A DNA stretch of 64,000 bases. Origin: Pleurodeles waltl. Taxonomy: Eukaryota > Chordata > Amphibia > Caudata > Salamandridae. The notes beneath the pieces are model-generated. The model searched no databases, was not told where the DNA came from, and saw nothing but the letters and a program-made list of their open reading frames with translations. Position numbers and translations under genes: made by a program. Positions 12,301 through 25,187 of this stretch are shown in pieces (within the stretch, counting starts at the first letter, position 1; the number at the start of each line of letters is the position of its first letter). Where the stretch lies: contig NC_090447.1 of the NCBI RefSeq assembly GCF_031143425.1, positions 845,747,760-845,811,759 on the forward strand, given 5' to 3'.

Positions 12301-15300
12301 TGAGGTATCATTTTTATCGGGAGACTTGGGGGAACGCTGGGTGGAAGGAAATTTGTGGCTCCTCTCAGATTCCAGAACTTTCTGCCACAGAAATGTGAGG
12401 AACTTGTGTTTTTTTAGCCAAATTTTGAGGTTTGCAAAGGATTCTGGGTAACAGAACCTGGTCCGAGCCCCGCAAGTCACCCCTCCTTGGATTCCCCTAG
12501 GTCTCTAGTTGTCAGAAATCCACAGGTTTGGTAGGTTTCCCTAGGTGCCGGCTGAGCTAGAGGCCAAAATCTACAGGTAGGCACTTCGCAAAAAACACCT
12601 CTGTTTTCTTCCAAAAATGTGGATGTGTCCATGTTGCGCTTTGGGGCGTTTCCTGTTGCGGGCGCTAGGCCTACTCACACAAGTGAGGTATCATTTTTAT
12701 CGGGAGACTTGAGGGAACGCTGGGTGGAAGGAAATTTGTGGCTCCTCTCAGATTCCAGAACTTTCTGTCACAGAAATGTGAGGAACATGTGGTTTTTTTA
12801 GCCAAATTTTGAGGTTTGCAAAGGATTCTGGGTAACAGAACCTGGTCCGAGCCCTGCAAGTCACCCCTCCTTGGATTCCCCTAGGTCTCTAGTTTTCAGA
12901 AATGCACAGGTTTGGTAGGTTTCCCTAGGTGCCGGCTGAGCTAAAGGCCAAAATCTACAGGTAGGCACTTCGCAAAAAACACCTCTGTTTTCTTCCAAAA
13001 ATTTGGATGTGTCCACGTTGCGCTTTGGGACGTTTCCTGTCGCGGGTGCTAGGCCTACCCACACAAGTGAGGTATCATTTTTATCGGGAGACTTGGGGGA
13101 ACGCTGGGTGGAAGGAAATTTGTGGCTCCTCTCAGATTCTAGAACTTTCTGACACAGAAATGTGAGGAACATGTGTTTTTTTAGCCAAAGTTTGAGGTTT
13201 GCAAAGGATTCTGGGTAACAGAACCTGGTCCAAGCCCCGCAAGTCACCCCTCCTTGGATTCCCCTAGGTCTCTAGTTTTCAGAAATGCACAGGTTTGGTA
13301 GGTTTCCCTAGGTGCCGGCTGAGCTAGAGGCCAAAATCTACAGGTAGGCACTTCGCAAAAAACACCTCTGTTTTCTTCCAAAAATTTGGATGTGTCCATG
13401 TTGCGCTTTGGGGCGTTTCCTGTCGCGGGCGCTAGGCCTACCCACACAAGTGAGGTATCATTTTTATCGGGAGACTTGGGGGAACGCTGGGTGGAAGGAA
13501 ATTTGTGGCTCCTCTCAGATTCCAGAACTTTCTGCCACAGAAATGTGAGGAACATGTGTTTTTTAGCCAAACTTTGAGGTTTGCAAAGGATTCTGGGTAA
13601 CAGAACCTGGTCCGAGCCCCGCAAGTCACCCCTCCTTGGATTCCCCTAGGTCGCTAGTTTTCAGAAATGCACAGGTTTGGTAGGTTTCCCTAGGTGCCGG
13701 CTGAGCTAGAGGCCAAAATCTACAGGTAGGCACTTCGCAAAAAACACCTCTGTTTTCTTCCAAACATTTGGATGTGTCCACGTTGCGCTTTGGGGCGTTT
13801 CCTGTCGCGGGCGCTAGGCCTACCCACACAAGTGAGGTATCATTTTTATCGGGAGACTTGGGGGAACGCTGGGTGGAAGGAAATTTGTGGCTCCTCTCAG
13901 ATTCCAGAACTTTCTGCCACAGAAATGTGAGGAACATGTGTTTTTTTAGCCAAATTTTGAGGTTTGCAAAGGATTCTGGGTAACAGAACCTGGTCCGAGC
14001 CCCGCAAGTCACCCCTCCTTGGATTCCCCTAGGTCTCTAGTTGTCAGAAATCCACAGGTTTGGTAGGTTTCCCTAGGTGCCGGCTGAGCTAGAGGCCAAA
14101 ATCTACAGGTAGGCACTTCGCAAAAAACACCTCTGTTTTCTTCCAAAAATGTGGATGTGTCCACGTTGCGCTTTGGGGCGCTTCCTGTCGCGGGCGCTAG
14201 GCCTACACACAAGTGAGGTATCATTTTTATCGGGAGACTTGGGGGAACGCTGGGCGGAAGGAAATTCGTGGCTCCTCTCAGATTCCCGAACTTTCTGTCA
14301 CAGAAATGTGAGGAACATGTGTTTTTTTAGCCAAATTTTGAGGTTTGCAAAGGATTCTGGGTAACAGAACCTGGTCCGAGCACCGCAAGTCACCCCTCCT
14401 TGGATTCCCCTAGGTCTCTAGTTTTCAGAAATGCACAGGTTTGGTAGGTTTCCCTAGGTGCCGGCTGAGCTAGAGGCCAAAATCTACAGGTAGGCACTTC
14501 GCAAAAAACACCTCTGTTTTCTTCCAAAAATGTGGATGTGTCCACGTTGCGCTTTGGGGCGTTTCCTGTCGCGGGCGCTAGGCCTACCCACACAAGTGAT
14601 GTATCATTTTTATCGGGAGACTTGGGGGAACGCTGGGTGGAAGGAAATTTGTGGCTCCTCTCAGATTCCAGAACTTTTTGGCACAGAAATGTGAGGAACA
14701 TGTGGTTTTTTTAGCCAAAATTTGAGGTTTGCAAAGGATTCTGGGTAACAGAACCTGGTCCGAGCCCTGCAAGTCACCCCTCCTTGGATTCCCCTAGGTC
14801 TCTAGATTTCAGAAATGCACAGGTTTGGTAGGTTTCCCTAGGTGCCGGCTGAGCTAAAGGCCAAAATCTACAGGTAGGCACTTCGCAAAAAACACCTCTG
14901 TTTTCTTCCAAAAATTTGGATGTGTCCACGTTGCGCTTTGGGGCGTTTCCTGTCGCGGGTGCTAGGCCTACCCACACAAGTGAGGTATCATTTTTATCGG
15001 GAGACTTGGGGGAACGCTGGGTGGAAGGAAATTTGTGGCTCCTCTCAGATTCTAGAACTTTCTGCCACAGAAATGTGAGGAACATGTGTTTTTTTAGCCA
15101 AATTTTGAGGTTTGCAAAGGATTCTGGGTAACAGAACCTGGTCCGAGCCCCGCAAGTCACCCCTCCTTGGATTCCCGTAGGTCTCTAGTTTTCAGAAATG
15201 CACAGGTTTGGTAGGTTTCCCTAGGTGCCGGCTGAGCTAGAGGCCCAAATCTACAGGTAGGCACTTCGCAAAAAACACCTCTGTTTTCTTCCAAAAATGT

Positions 15301-17450
15301 GGATGTGTCCACGTTGCGTTTTGGGGCGTTTCCTGTCGCGGGCGCTAGGCCTACCCACACAAGTGAGGTATCATTTTTATCGGGAGACTTGGGGGAACGC
15401 TGGGTGGAAGGAAATTTGTGGCTCCTCTCAGATTCCCGAACTTTCTGTCACAGAAATGTGAGGAACATGTGTTTTTTTAGCCAAATTTTGAGGTTTGCAA
15501 AGGATTCTGGGTTACAGAACCTGGTCCGAGCCCCGCAAGTCACCCCTCCTTGGATTCCCCTAGGTCTCTAGTTTTCAGAAATGTACAGGTTTGGTAGGTT
15601 TCCCTAGGTGCCGGCTGAGCTAGAGGCCAAAATCTACAGGTAGGCACTTCGCAAAAAACACCTCTGTTTTCTTCCAAAAATTTGGATGTGTCCATGTTGC
15701 GCTTTGGGGCGTTTCCTGTCGCGGGCGCTAGGCCTACCCACACAAGTGAGGTATCATTTTTATCGGGAGACGTGGGGGAACGCTGGGTGGAAGGAAATTT
15801 GTGGCTCCTCTCAGATTCCAGAACTTTCTGCCACAGAAATGTGAGGAACATGTGTTTTTAGCCAAATTTTGAGGTTTGCAAAGGATTCTGGGTAACAGAA
15901 CCTGGTCCGAGCCCCGCAAGTCACCCCTCCTTGGATTCCCCTAGGTCTCTAGTTTTCAGAAATGCACAGGTTTGGTAGGTTTCCCTAGGTGCCGGCTGAG
16001 CTAGAGGCCAAAATCTACAGGTAGGCACTTCGCAAAAAACACCTCTGTTTTCTTCCAAAAATTTGGATGTGTCCACGTTGCGCTTTGGGGCGTTTCCTGT
16101 CGCGGGTGCTAGGCCTACCCACACAAGTGAGGTATCATTTTTATCGGGAGACTTGGGGGAACGCTGGGTGGAAGGAAATTTGTGGCTCCTCTCAGAGTCT
16201 AGAACTTTCTGCCACAGAAATGTGAGGAACATGTGCTTTTTTAGCCAAATTTTGAGGTTTGCAAAAGATTCTGGGTAACAGAACCTGGTCCGAGCCCCGC
16301 AAGTCACCCCTCCTTGGATTCCCGTACGTCTCTAGTTTTCAGAAATGCACAGGTTTGGTAGGTTTCCCTAGGTGCCGGCTGAGCTAGAGGCCCAAATCTA
16401 CAGGTAGGCACTTCGCAAAAAACACCTCTGTTTTCTTCCAAAAATGTGGATGTGTCCACGTTGCGCTTTGGGGCGTTTCCTGTCGCGGGCGCTAGGCCTA
16501 CACACAAGTGAGGTATCATTTTTATCGGGAGACTTGGGGGAACGCTGGGTGGAAGGAAATTTGTGGCTCCTCTCAGATTCCCGAACTTTCTGTCACAGAA
16601 ATGTGAGGAACATGTGTTTTTTTAGCCAAATTTTGAGGTTTGCAAAGGATTCTGGGTAACAGAACCTGGTCCGAGCCCCGCAAGTCACCCCTCCTTGGAT
16701 TCCCCTAGGTCTCTAGTTTTCAGAAATGCACAGGTTTGGTAGGTTTCCCTAGGTGCCGGCTGAGCTAGAGGCCAAAATCTACAGGTAGGCACTTCGCAAA
16801 AAACACCTCTGTTTTCTTCCAAAAATGTGGATGTGTCCACGTTGCGCTTTGGGGCGTTTCCTGTCGCGGGCGCTAGGCCTACCCACACAAGTGAGGTATC
16901 ATTTTTATCGGGAGACTTGGGGGAACGCTGGGTGGAAGGAAATTTGTGGCTCCTCTCAGATTCCAGAACTTTCTGCCACAGAAATGTGAGGAACTTGTGT
17001 TTTTTTAGCCAAATTTTGAGGTTTGCAAAGGATTCTGGGTAACAGAACCTGGTCCGAGCCCCGCAAGTCACCCCTCCTTGGATTCCCCTAGGTCTCTAGT
17101 TGTCAGAAATCCACAGGTTTGGTAGGTTTCCCTAGGTGCCGGCTGAGCTAGAGGCCAAAATCTACAGGTAGGCACTTCGCAAAAAACACCTCTGTTTTCT
17201 TCCAAAAATGTGGATGTGTCCATGTTGCGCTTTGGGGCGTTTCCTGTCGCGGGCGCTAGGCCTACTCACACAAGTGAGGTATCATTTTTATCGGGAGACA
17301 TGAGGGAACGCTGGGTGGAAGGAAATTTGTGGCTCCTCTCAGATTCCAGAACTTTCTGTCACAGAAATGTGAGGAACATGTGGTTTTTTTAGCCAAATTT
17401 TGAGGTTTGCAAAGGATTCTGGGTAACAGAACCTGGTCCGAGCCCCGCAA
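4832..17450 (+). repeat. Higher-order repeat block II: 11/12-mer, ~4.2-4.6 kb super-period
   Basis: Sets of diagnostic monomers recur at 4,588 bp (5355 to 9943, 5738 to 10326, 6122 to 10710), then at about 4,206 bp (9943 to 14149, 10326 to 14532, 10710 to 14916), and in the later part at 4,591 bp (11853 to 16444, 12236 to 16827, 12619 to 17210). The 4,588-bp step equals two 6-mers of block I. The 4,206-bp step is one monomer shorter, so a single monomer gain or loss separates copies. This suggests the block grew by amplification of a two-6-mer segment that had already diverged. Confidence 0.85.
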
Positions 17451-20400
17451 GTCACCCCTCCTTGGATTCCCCTAGGTCTCTAGTGTTCAGAAATGCACAG
17501 GTTTGGTAGGTTTCCCTAGGTGCCGGCTGAGCTAGAGGCCAAAATCTACAGGTAGGCACTTCGCAAAAAACACCTCTGTTTTCTTCAACAATTTGGATGT
17601 GTCCACATTGTGCTTTGGGGCGTTTCCTGTCACGGGCGCTAGGCCTACCAACACAAGTGAGGTATCATTTTTATTGGGAGACTTGGGGGAACGCTGGGTG
17701 GAAGGAAATTTGTGGCTCCTCTCAGATTCCAGAACTTTCTGCCACAGAAATGTGAGGAACATGTGGTTTTTTAGCCAAATTTTGAGGTTTGCAAAGGGTT
17801 CTGGGTAACAGAACCTGGTCCAACCCCCGCAAGTCACCCCTCCTTGGATTTCCCTAGGTCTCTAGTTTTCAGAAATGCACAGGTTTGGTAGGTTTCCCTA
17901 GGTGCCGGCTGAGCTAGAGGCCAAAATCTACAGGTAGGCACTTCGCAAAAAACACCTCTGTTTTCTTCCAAAAATTTGGATGTGTCCACGTTGCGCTTTG
18001 GGGCGTTTCCTGTCGCGGGCGCTAGGCCTACCCACACAAGTGAGGTATCATTTTTATCGGGACACTTGGGGGAACGCTGGGTGGAAGGAAATGTGTGGCT
18101 CCTCTCAGATTCCCGAACTTTCTGCCACAGAAATGTGAAGAACATGTGTTTTTTTAGCCAAATTTTGAGGTTTGCAAAGGAGTCTGGGTAACAGAACCTG
18201 GTCCGAGCCCCGCAAGTCACCCCTCCTTGGATTCCCCTAGGTCTCTAGTTTTCAGAAATGCACAGGTTTGGTATGTTTCCCTAGGTGCCAGCTGAGCTAG
18301 AGGCCAAAATCTACAGGTAGGCACTTCGCAAAAAACACCTCTGTTTTCTTCCAAAAATTTTGATGTGTCCACGTTGCGCTTTGGGGCGTTTCCTGTCGCG
18401 GGCGCTAGGCCTACCCACACAAGTGAGGTATAATTTTTATCGGGAGACTTGGGGGAACGCTGGGTGGAAGGAAATTTTTGGCTCCTCTCAGATTCCAGAA
18501 CTTTCTGTCACAGAAATGTGAGGAACATGTGGTTTTTTAGCCAAATTTTGAGGTTTGGAAAGGATTCTGGGTAACAGAACCTGGTCCGAGTCCCGCAAGT
18601 CACCCCTCCTTGGATTCCCCTAGGTCTCTAGTTTTCAGAAATGCACAGGTTTGGTAGGTTTCCCTAGGTGCCGGCTGAGCTAGAGGCCAAGATCTACAGG
18701 TAGGCACTTCGCAAAAAACACCTCTGTTTTCTTCCAAACATTTGGATGTGTCCACGTTGCGCTTTGGGGTGTTTCCTGTCGCGGGCGCTAGGTCTACCCA
18801 CACAAGTGAGGTATCATTTTTATCGGGAGGCTTGGGGGAACGCTGGGTGGAAGGAAATTTGTGGCTCCTCTCAGATTCCAGAACTTTCTGCCACAGAAAT
18901 GTGAGGAACATGTGTTTTTTTAGCCAAATTTTGAGGTTTGCAAAGGATTCTGGGTAACAGAACCTGGTCCGAGCCCCGCAAGTCACCCCTCCTTGGATTC
19001 CCCTAGGTCTCTAGTTGTCAGAAATGCACAGGTTTGGTAGGTTTCCCTAGGTGCCGGCTGAGCTAGAGGCCAAAATCTACAGGTAGGCATTTCTCAAAAA
19101 ACACCTCTGTTTTCTTCCAAAAATTTGGATGTGTCCACGTTGCGCTTTGGGGCGTTTCCTGTCGCCGGCGCTAGGCCTACCCACACAAGTGAGGTATCAT
19201 TTTTATCGAGAGACTTGGGGGAACGCTGGGTGGAAGGAAATTTGTGGCTCCTCTCAGATTCCAGAACTTTCTGTCACAGAAATATGAGGAACATGTGTTT
19301 TTTTTAGCCAAATTTTGAGGTTTGCAAAGGATTCTGGGTAACAGAACCTGGTCCGAGCCCCGCAAGTCACCCCTCCTTGGATTCCCCTAGGTCTCTAGTG
19401 TTGAGAAATGCACAGGTTTGGTAGGTTTCCCTAGGTGCCGGCTGAGCTAGAGGCCAAAATCTACAGGTAGGCACTTCGCAAAAAACACCTCTGTTTTCTT
19501 AAAAAATTTGGATGTGTCCACATTGCGCTTTGGGGCGTTTCCTGTCACGGGCGCTAGGCCTACCCACACAAGTGAGGTATCATTTTTATCGAGAGACTTG
19601 GGGGAATGCTGGGTGGAAGGAAATTTGTGGCTCCTCTCAGATTCTAGAACTTTCTGCCACAGAAATGTGAGGAACATGTGTTTTTTTAGCCAAATTTTGA
19701 GGTTTGCAAAGGATTCTGGGTAACAGAACCTGGTCCGAGCCCCGCAAGTCACCCCTCCTTGGATTCCCCTAGGTCTCTAGTTTTCAGAAATGCACAGGTT
19801 TGGTAGGTTTCCCTAGGTGCCGGCTGAGCTAGAGGCCCAAATCTACAGGTAGGCACTTCGCAAAAAACACCTCTGTTTTCTTCCAAAAATGTGGATGTGT
19901 CCACGTTGCGCTTTGGGGCGTTTCCTGTCGCGGGCGCTAGGCCTACACACAAGTGAGGTATCATTTTTATCGGGAGACTTGGGGGAACGCTGGGTGGAAG
20001 GAAATTTGTGGCTCCTCTCAGATTCCCGAACTTTCTGTCACAGAAATGTGAGGAACATGTGTTTTTTTAGCCAAATTTTGAGGTTTGCAAAGGATTCTGG
20101 GTAACAGAACCTGGTCCGAGCCCCGCAAGTCACCCCTCCTTGGATTCCCCTAGGTCTCTAGTTTTCAGAAATGCACAGGTTTGGTAGGTTTCCCTAGGTG
20201 CCGGCTGAGCTAGAGGCCAAAATCTACAGGTAGGCACTTCGCAAAAAACACCTCTGTTTTCTTCCAAAAATGTGGATGTGTCCACGTTGCGCTTTGGGGC
20301 GTTTCCTGTCGCGGGCGCTAGGCCTACCCACACAAGTGAGGTATCATTTTTATCGGGAGACTTGGGGGAACGCTGGGTGGAAGGAAATTTGTGGCTCCTC

Positions 20401-23193
20401 TCAGATTCCAGAACTTTCTGCCACAGAAATGTGAGGAACTTGTGTTTTTTTAGCCAAATTTTGAGGTTTGCAAAGGATTCTGGGTAACAGAACCTGGTCC
20501 GAGCCCCGCAAGTCACCCCTCCTTGGATTCCCCTAGGTCTCTAGTTGTCAGAAATCCACAGGTTTGGTAGGTTTCCCTAGGTGCCGGCTGAGCTAGAGGC
20601 CAAAATCTACAGGTAGGCACTTCGCAAAAAACACCTCTGTTTTCTTCCAAAAATGTGGATGTGTCCATGTTGCGCTTTGGGGCGTTTCCTGTCGCGGGCG
20701 CTAGGCCTACTCACACAAGTGAGGTATCATTTTTATCGGGAGACATGAGGGAACGCTGGGTGGAAGGAAATTTGTGGCTCCTCTCAGATTCCAGAACTTT
20801 CTGTCACAGAAATGTGAGGAACATGTGGTTTTTTTAGCCAAATTTTGAGGTTTGCAAAGGATTCTGGGTAACAGAACCTGGTCCGAGCCCCGCAAGTCAC
20901 CCCTCCTTGGATTCCCCTAGGTCTCTAGTGTTCAGAAATGCACAGGTTTGGTAGGTTTCCCTAGGTGCCGGCTGAGCTAGAGGCCAAAATCTACAGGTAG
21001 GCACTTCGCAAAAAACACCTCTGTTTTCTTCAACAATTTGGATGTGTCCACATTGTGCTTTGGGGCGTTTCCTGTCACGGGCGCTAGGCCTACCAACACA
21101 AGTGAGGTATCATTTTTATTGGGAGACTTGGGGGAACGCTGGGTGGAAGGAAATTTGTGGCTCCTCTCAGATTCCAGAACTTTCTGCCACAGAAATGTGA
21201 GGAACATGTGGTTTTTTAGCCAAATTTTGAGGTTTGCAAAGGGTTCTGGGTAACAGAACCTGGTCCAACCCCCGCAAGTCACCCCTCCTTGGATTTCCCT
21301 AGGTCTCTAGTTTTCAGAAATGCACAGGTTTGGTAGGTTTCCCTAGGTGCCGGCTGAGCTAGAGGCCAAAATCTACAGGTAGGCACTTCGCAAAAAACAC
21401 CTCTGTTTTCTTCCAAAAATTTGGATGTGTCCACGTTGCGCTTTGGGGCGTTTCCTGTCGCGGGCGCTAGGCCTACCCACACAAGTGAGGTATCATTTTT
21501 ATCGGGACACTTGGGGGAACGCTGGGTGGAAGGAAATGTGTGGCTCCTCTCAGATTCCCGAACTTTCTGCCACAGAAATGTGAAGAACATGTGTTTTTTT
21601 AGCCAAATTTTGAGGTTTGCAAAGGAGTCTGGGTAACAGAACCTGGTCCGAGCCCCGCAAGTCACCCCTCCTTGGATTCCCCTAGGTCTCTAGTTTTCAG
21701 AAATGCACAGGTTTGGTATGTTTCCCTAGGTGCCAGCTGAGCTAGAGGCCAAAATCTACAGGTAGGCACTTCGCAAAAAACACCTCTGTTTTCTTCCAAA
21801 AATTTTGATGTGTCCACGTTGCGCTTTGGGGCGTTTCCTGTCGCGGGCGCTAGGCCTACCCACACAAGTGAGGTATAATTTTTATCGGGAGACTTGGGGG
21901 AACGCTGGGTGGAAGGAAATTTTTGGCTCCTCTCAGATTCCAGAACTTTCTGTCACAGAAATGTGAGGAACATGTGGTTTTTTAGCCAAATTTTGAGGTT
22001 TGGAAAGGATTCTGGGTAACAGAACCTGGTCCGAGTCCCGCAAGTCACCCCTCCTTGGATTCCCCTAGGTCTCTAGTTTTCAGAAATGCACAGGTTTGGT
22101 AGGTTTCCCTAGGTGCCGGCTGAGCTAGAGGCCAAGATCTACAGGTAGGCACTTCGCAAAAAACACCTCTGTTTTCTTCCAAACATTTGGATGTGTCCAC
22201 GTTGCGCTTTGGGGTGTTTCCTGTCGCGGGCGCTAGGTCTACCCACACAAGTGAGGTATCATTTTTATCGGGAGGCTTGGGGGAACGCTGGGTGGAAGGA
22301 AATTTGTGGCTCCTCTCAGATTCCAGAACTTTCTGCCACAGAAATGTGAGGAACATGTGTTTTTTTAGCCAAATTTTGAGGTTTGCAAAGGATTCTGGGT
22401 AACAGAACCTGGTCCGAGCCCCGCAAGTCACCCCTCCTTGGATTCCCCTAGGTCTCTAGTTGTCAGAAATGCACAGGTTTGGTAGGTTTCCCTAGGTGCC
22501 GGCTGAGCTAGAGGCCAAAATCTACAGGTAGGCATTTCTCAAAAAACACCTCTGTTTTCTTCCAAAAATTTGGATGTGTCCACGTTGCGCTTTGGGGCGT
22601 TTCCTGTCGCCGGCGCTAGGCCTACCCACACAAGTGAGGTATCATTTTTATCGAGAGACTTGGGGGAACGCTGGGTGGAAGGAAATTTGTGGCTCCTCTC
22701 AGATTCCAGAACTTTCTGTCACAGAAATATGAGGAACATGTGTTTTTTTTAGCCAAATTTTGAGGTTTGCAAAGGATTCTGGGTAACAGAACCTGGTCCG
22801 AGCCCCGCAAGTCACCCCTCCTTGGATTCCCCTAGGTCTCTAGTGTTGAGAAATGCACAGGTTTGGTAGGTTTCCCTAGGTGCCGGCTGAGCTAGAGGCC
22901 AAAATCTACAGGTAGGCACTTCGCAAAAAACACCTCTGTTTTCTTAAAAAATTTGGATGTGTCCACATTGCGCTTTGGGGCGTTTCCTGTCACGGGCGCT
23001 AGGCCTACCCACACAAGTGAGGTATCATTTTTATCGAGAGACTTGGGGGAATGCTGGGTGGAAGGAAATTTGTGGCTCCTCTCAGATTCTAGAACTTTCT
23101 GCCACAGAAATGTGAGGAACATGTGTTTTTTTAGCCAAATTTTGAGGTTTGCAAAGGATTCTGGGTAACAGAACCTGGTCCGAGCCCCGCAAG
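16304..23193 (+). repeat. Higher-order repeat block III: duplicated 9-mer, 3,445 bp
   Basis: Two adjacent copies, about 16304-19748 and 19749-23193, match monomer for monomer at a fixed 3,445-bp offset. Odd private variants are shared. They include TTCAACAATTTGG with a CCACATTGTGC variant (17586 and 21031), GGGACACTTGG (18060 and 21505), a TTTCTCAAAAAAC variant (19090 and 22535) and TTCTTAAAAAATTTGG (19496 and 22941). Apart from the first monomer, every variant I compared is identical, so this is the youngest large duplication visible or, alternatively, an assembly effect. Confidence 0.92.
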
Positions 23194-25187
23194 TCACCCC
23201 TCCTTGGATTCCCCTAGGTCTCTAGTTTTCAGAAATGCACAGGTTTGGTAGGTTTCCCTAGGTGCCGGCTGAGCTAGAGGCCAAAATCTACAGGTAGGCA
23301 CTTCGCAAAAAACACCTCTGTTTTCTTCCAAAAATTTTGATGTGTCCACGTTGCGCTTTGGGGCATTTCCTGTCGCTGGCGCTAGGCCTACCCACACAAG
23401 TGAGGTATCATTTTTATCGGGAGACTTGGGGGAACGCTGGGTGGAAGGACAGTTTTGGCTCCTCTCAGATTCCAGAACTTTCTGTCACAGAAATGTGAGG
23501 AACATGTGGTTTTTTAGCCAAATTTTGAGGTTTGCAAATGATTCTGGGTAACAGAACCTGGTCCGAGCCCCACAAGTCACCCCTCCTTGGATTCCCCTAG
23601 GTCTCTAGTTTTCAGAAATGCACAGGTTTGGTAGGTTTCCCTAGGTGCCGGCTGAGCTAGAGGCCAAAATCTACAGGTAGGCACTTCGCAAAAAACACCT
23701 CTGTTTTCTTCCAAAAATTTTGATGTGTCCACGTTGCACTTTGGGGCGTTTCCTGTCGCGGGCGCTAGGCCTACCCACACAAGTGAGGTATCATTTTTAT
23801 CGGGAGACTTGGGGGAACGCTGGGTGGAAGGAAATTTTTGGCTACTCTCAGATTCCAGAACTTTCTGTCACAGAAATGTGAGGAACATGTGGTTTTTTAG
23901 CCAAATTTTGAGGTTTGCAAAGGATTCTGGGTAACAGAACCTGGTCCGAGCCCCGCAAGTCACCCCTCCTTGGATTCCCCTAGGTCTCTAGTGTTCAGAA
24001 ATGCACAGGTTTGGTAGGTTTCCCTAGGTGCCGGCTGAGCTAGAGGCCAAAATCTACAGGTAGGCACTTCGCAAAAAACACCTCTGTTTTCTTAAAAAAT
24101 TTGGATGTGTCCACATTGCGCTTTGGGGCGTTTCCTGTCACGGGCGCTAGGCCTACCCACACAAGTGAGGTATCATTTTTATCGAGAGACTTGGGGGAAT
24201 GCTGGGTGGAAGGAAATTTGTGGCTCCTCTCAGATTCTAGAACTTTCTGCCACAGAAATGTGAGGAACATGTGTTTTTTTAGCCAAATTTTGAGGTTTGC
24301 AAAGGATTCTGGGTAACAGAACCTGGTCCGAGCCCCGCAAGTCACCCCTCCTTGGATTCCCCTAGGTCTCTAGTTTTCAGAAATGCACAGGTTTGGTAGG
24401 TTTCCCTAGGTGCCGGCTGAGCTAGAGGCCAAAATCTACAGGTAGGCACTTCGCAAAAAACACCTCTGTTTTCTTCCAAAAATTTTGATGTGTCCACGTT
24501 GCGCTTTGGGGCATTTCCTGTCGCTGGCGCTAGGCCTACCCACACAAGTGAGGTATCATTTTTATCGGGAGACTTGGGGGAACGCTGGGTGGAAGGACAG
24601 TTTTGGCTCCTCTCAGATTCCAGAACTTTCTGTCACAGAAATGTGAGGAACATGTGGTTTTTTAGCCAAATTTTGAGGTTTGCAAATGATTCTGGGTAAC
24701 AGAACCTGGTCCGAGCCCCGCAAGTCACCCCTCCTTGGATTCCCCTAGGTCTCTAGTTTTCAGAAATGCACAGGTTTGGTAGGTTTCCCTAGGTGCCGGC
24801 TGAGCTAGAGGCCAAAATCTACAGGTAGGCACTTCGCAAAAAACACCTCTGTTTTCTTCCAAAAATTTTGATGTGTCCACGTTGCACTTTGGGGCGTTTC
24901 CTGTCGCGGGCGCTAGGCCTACCCACACAAGTGAGGTATCATTTTTATCGGGAGACTTGGGGGAACGCTGGGTGGAATCAAATTTTTGGCTACTCTCAGA
25001 TTCCAGAACTTTCTGTCACAGAAATGTGAGGAACATGTGGTTTTTTAGCCAAATTTTGAGGTTTGCAAAGGATTCTGGGTAACAGAACCTGGTCCGAGCC
25101 CCGCAAGTCACCCCTTCTTGGATTCCCCTAGGTCTCTAGTTTTCAGAAATGCACAGGTTTGGTAGGTTTCCCTAGGTGCCGGCTGAG
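22892..25187 (+). repeat. Higher-order repeat block IV: 3-mer, 1,148 bp period
   Basis: Two copies of a three-monomer unit, 22892-24039 and 24040-25187, repeat at 1,148 bp. They share the TTCTTAAAAAATTTGG, GTGGAAGGACAGTTTTGG and CCACGTTGCACTTTGG variants. Small differences exist: GTGGAAGGAAATTTTTGG near 23825 becomes GTGGAATCAAATTTTTGG near 24973, and CCCCACAAG near 23569 corresponds to CCCCGCAAG near 24717. A related monomer with the TTCTTAAAAAATTTGG start recurs at about 25621. Confidence 0.9.
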
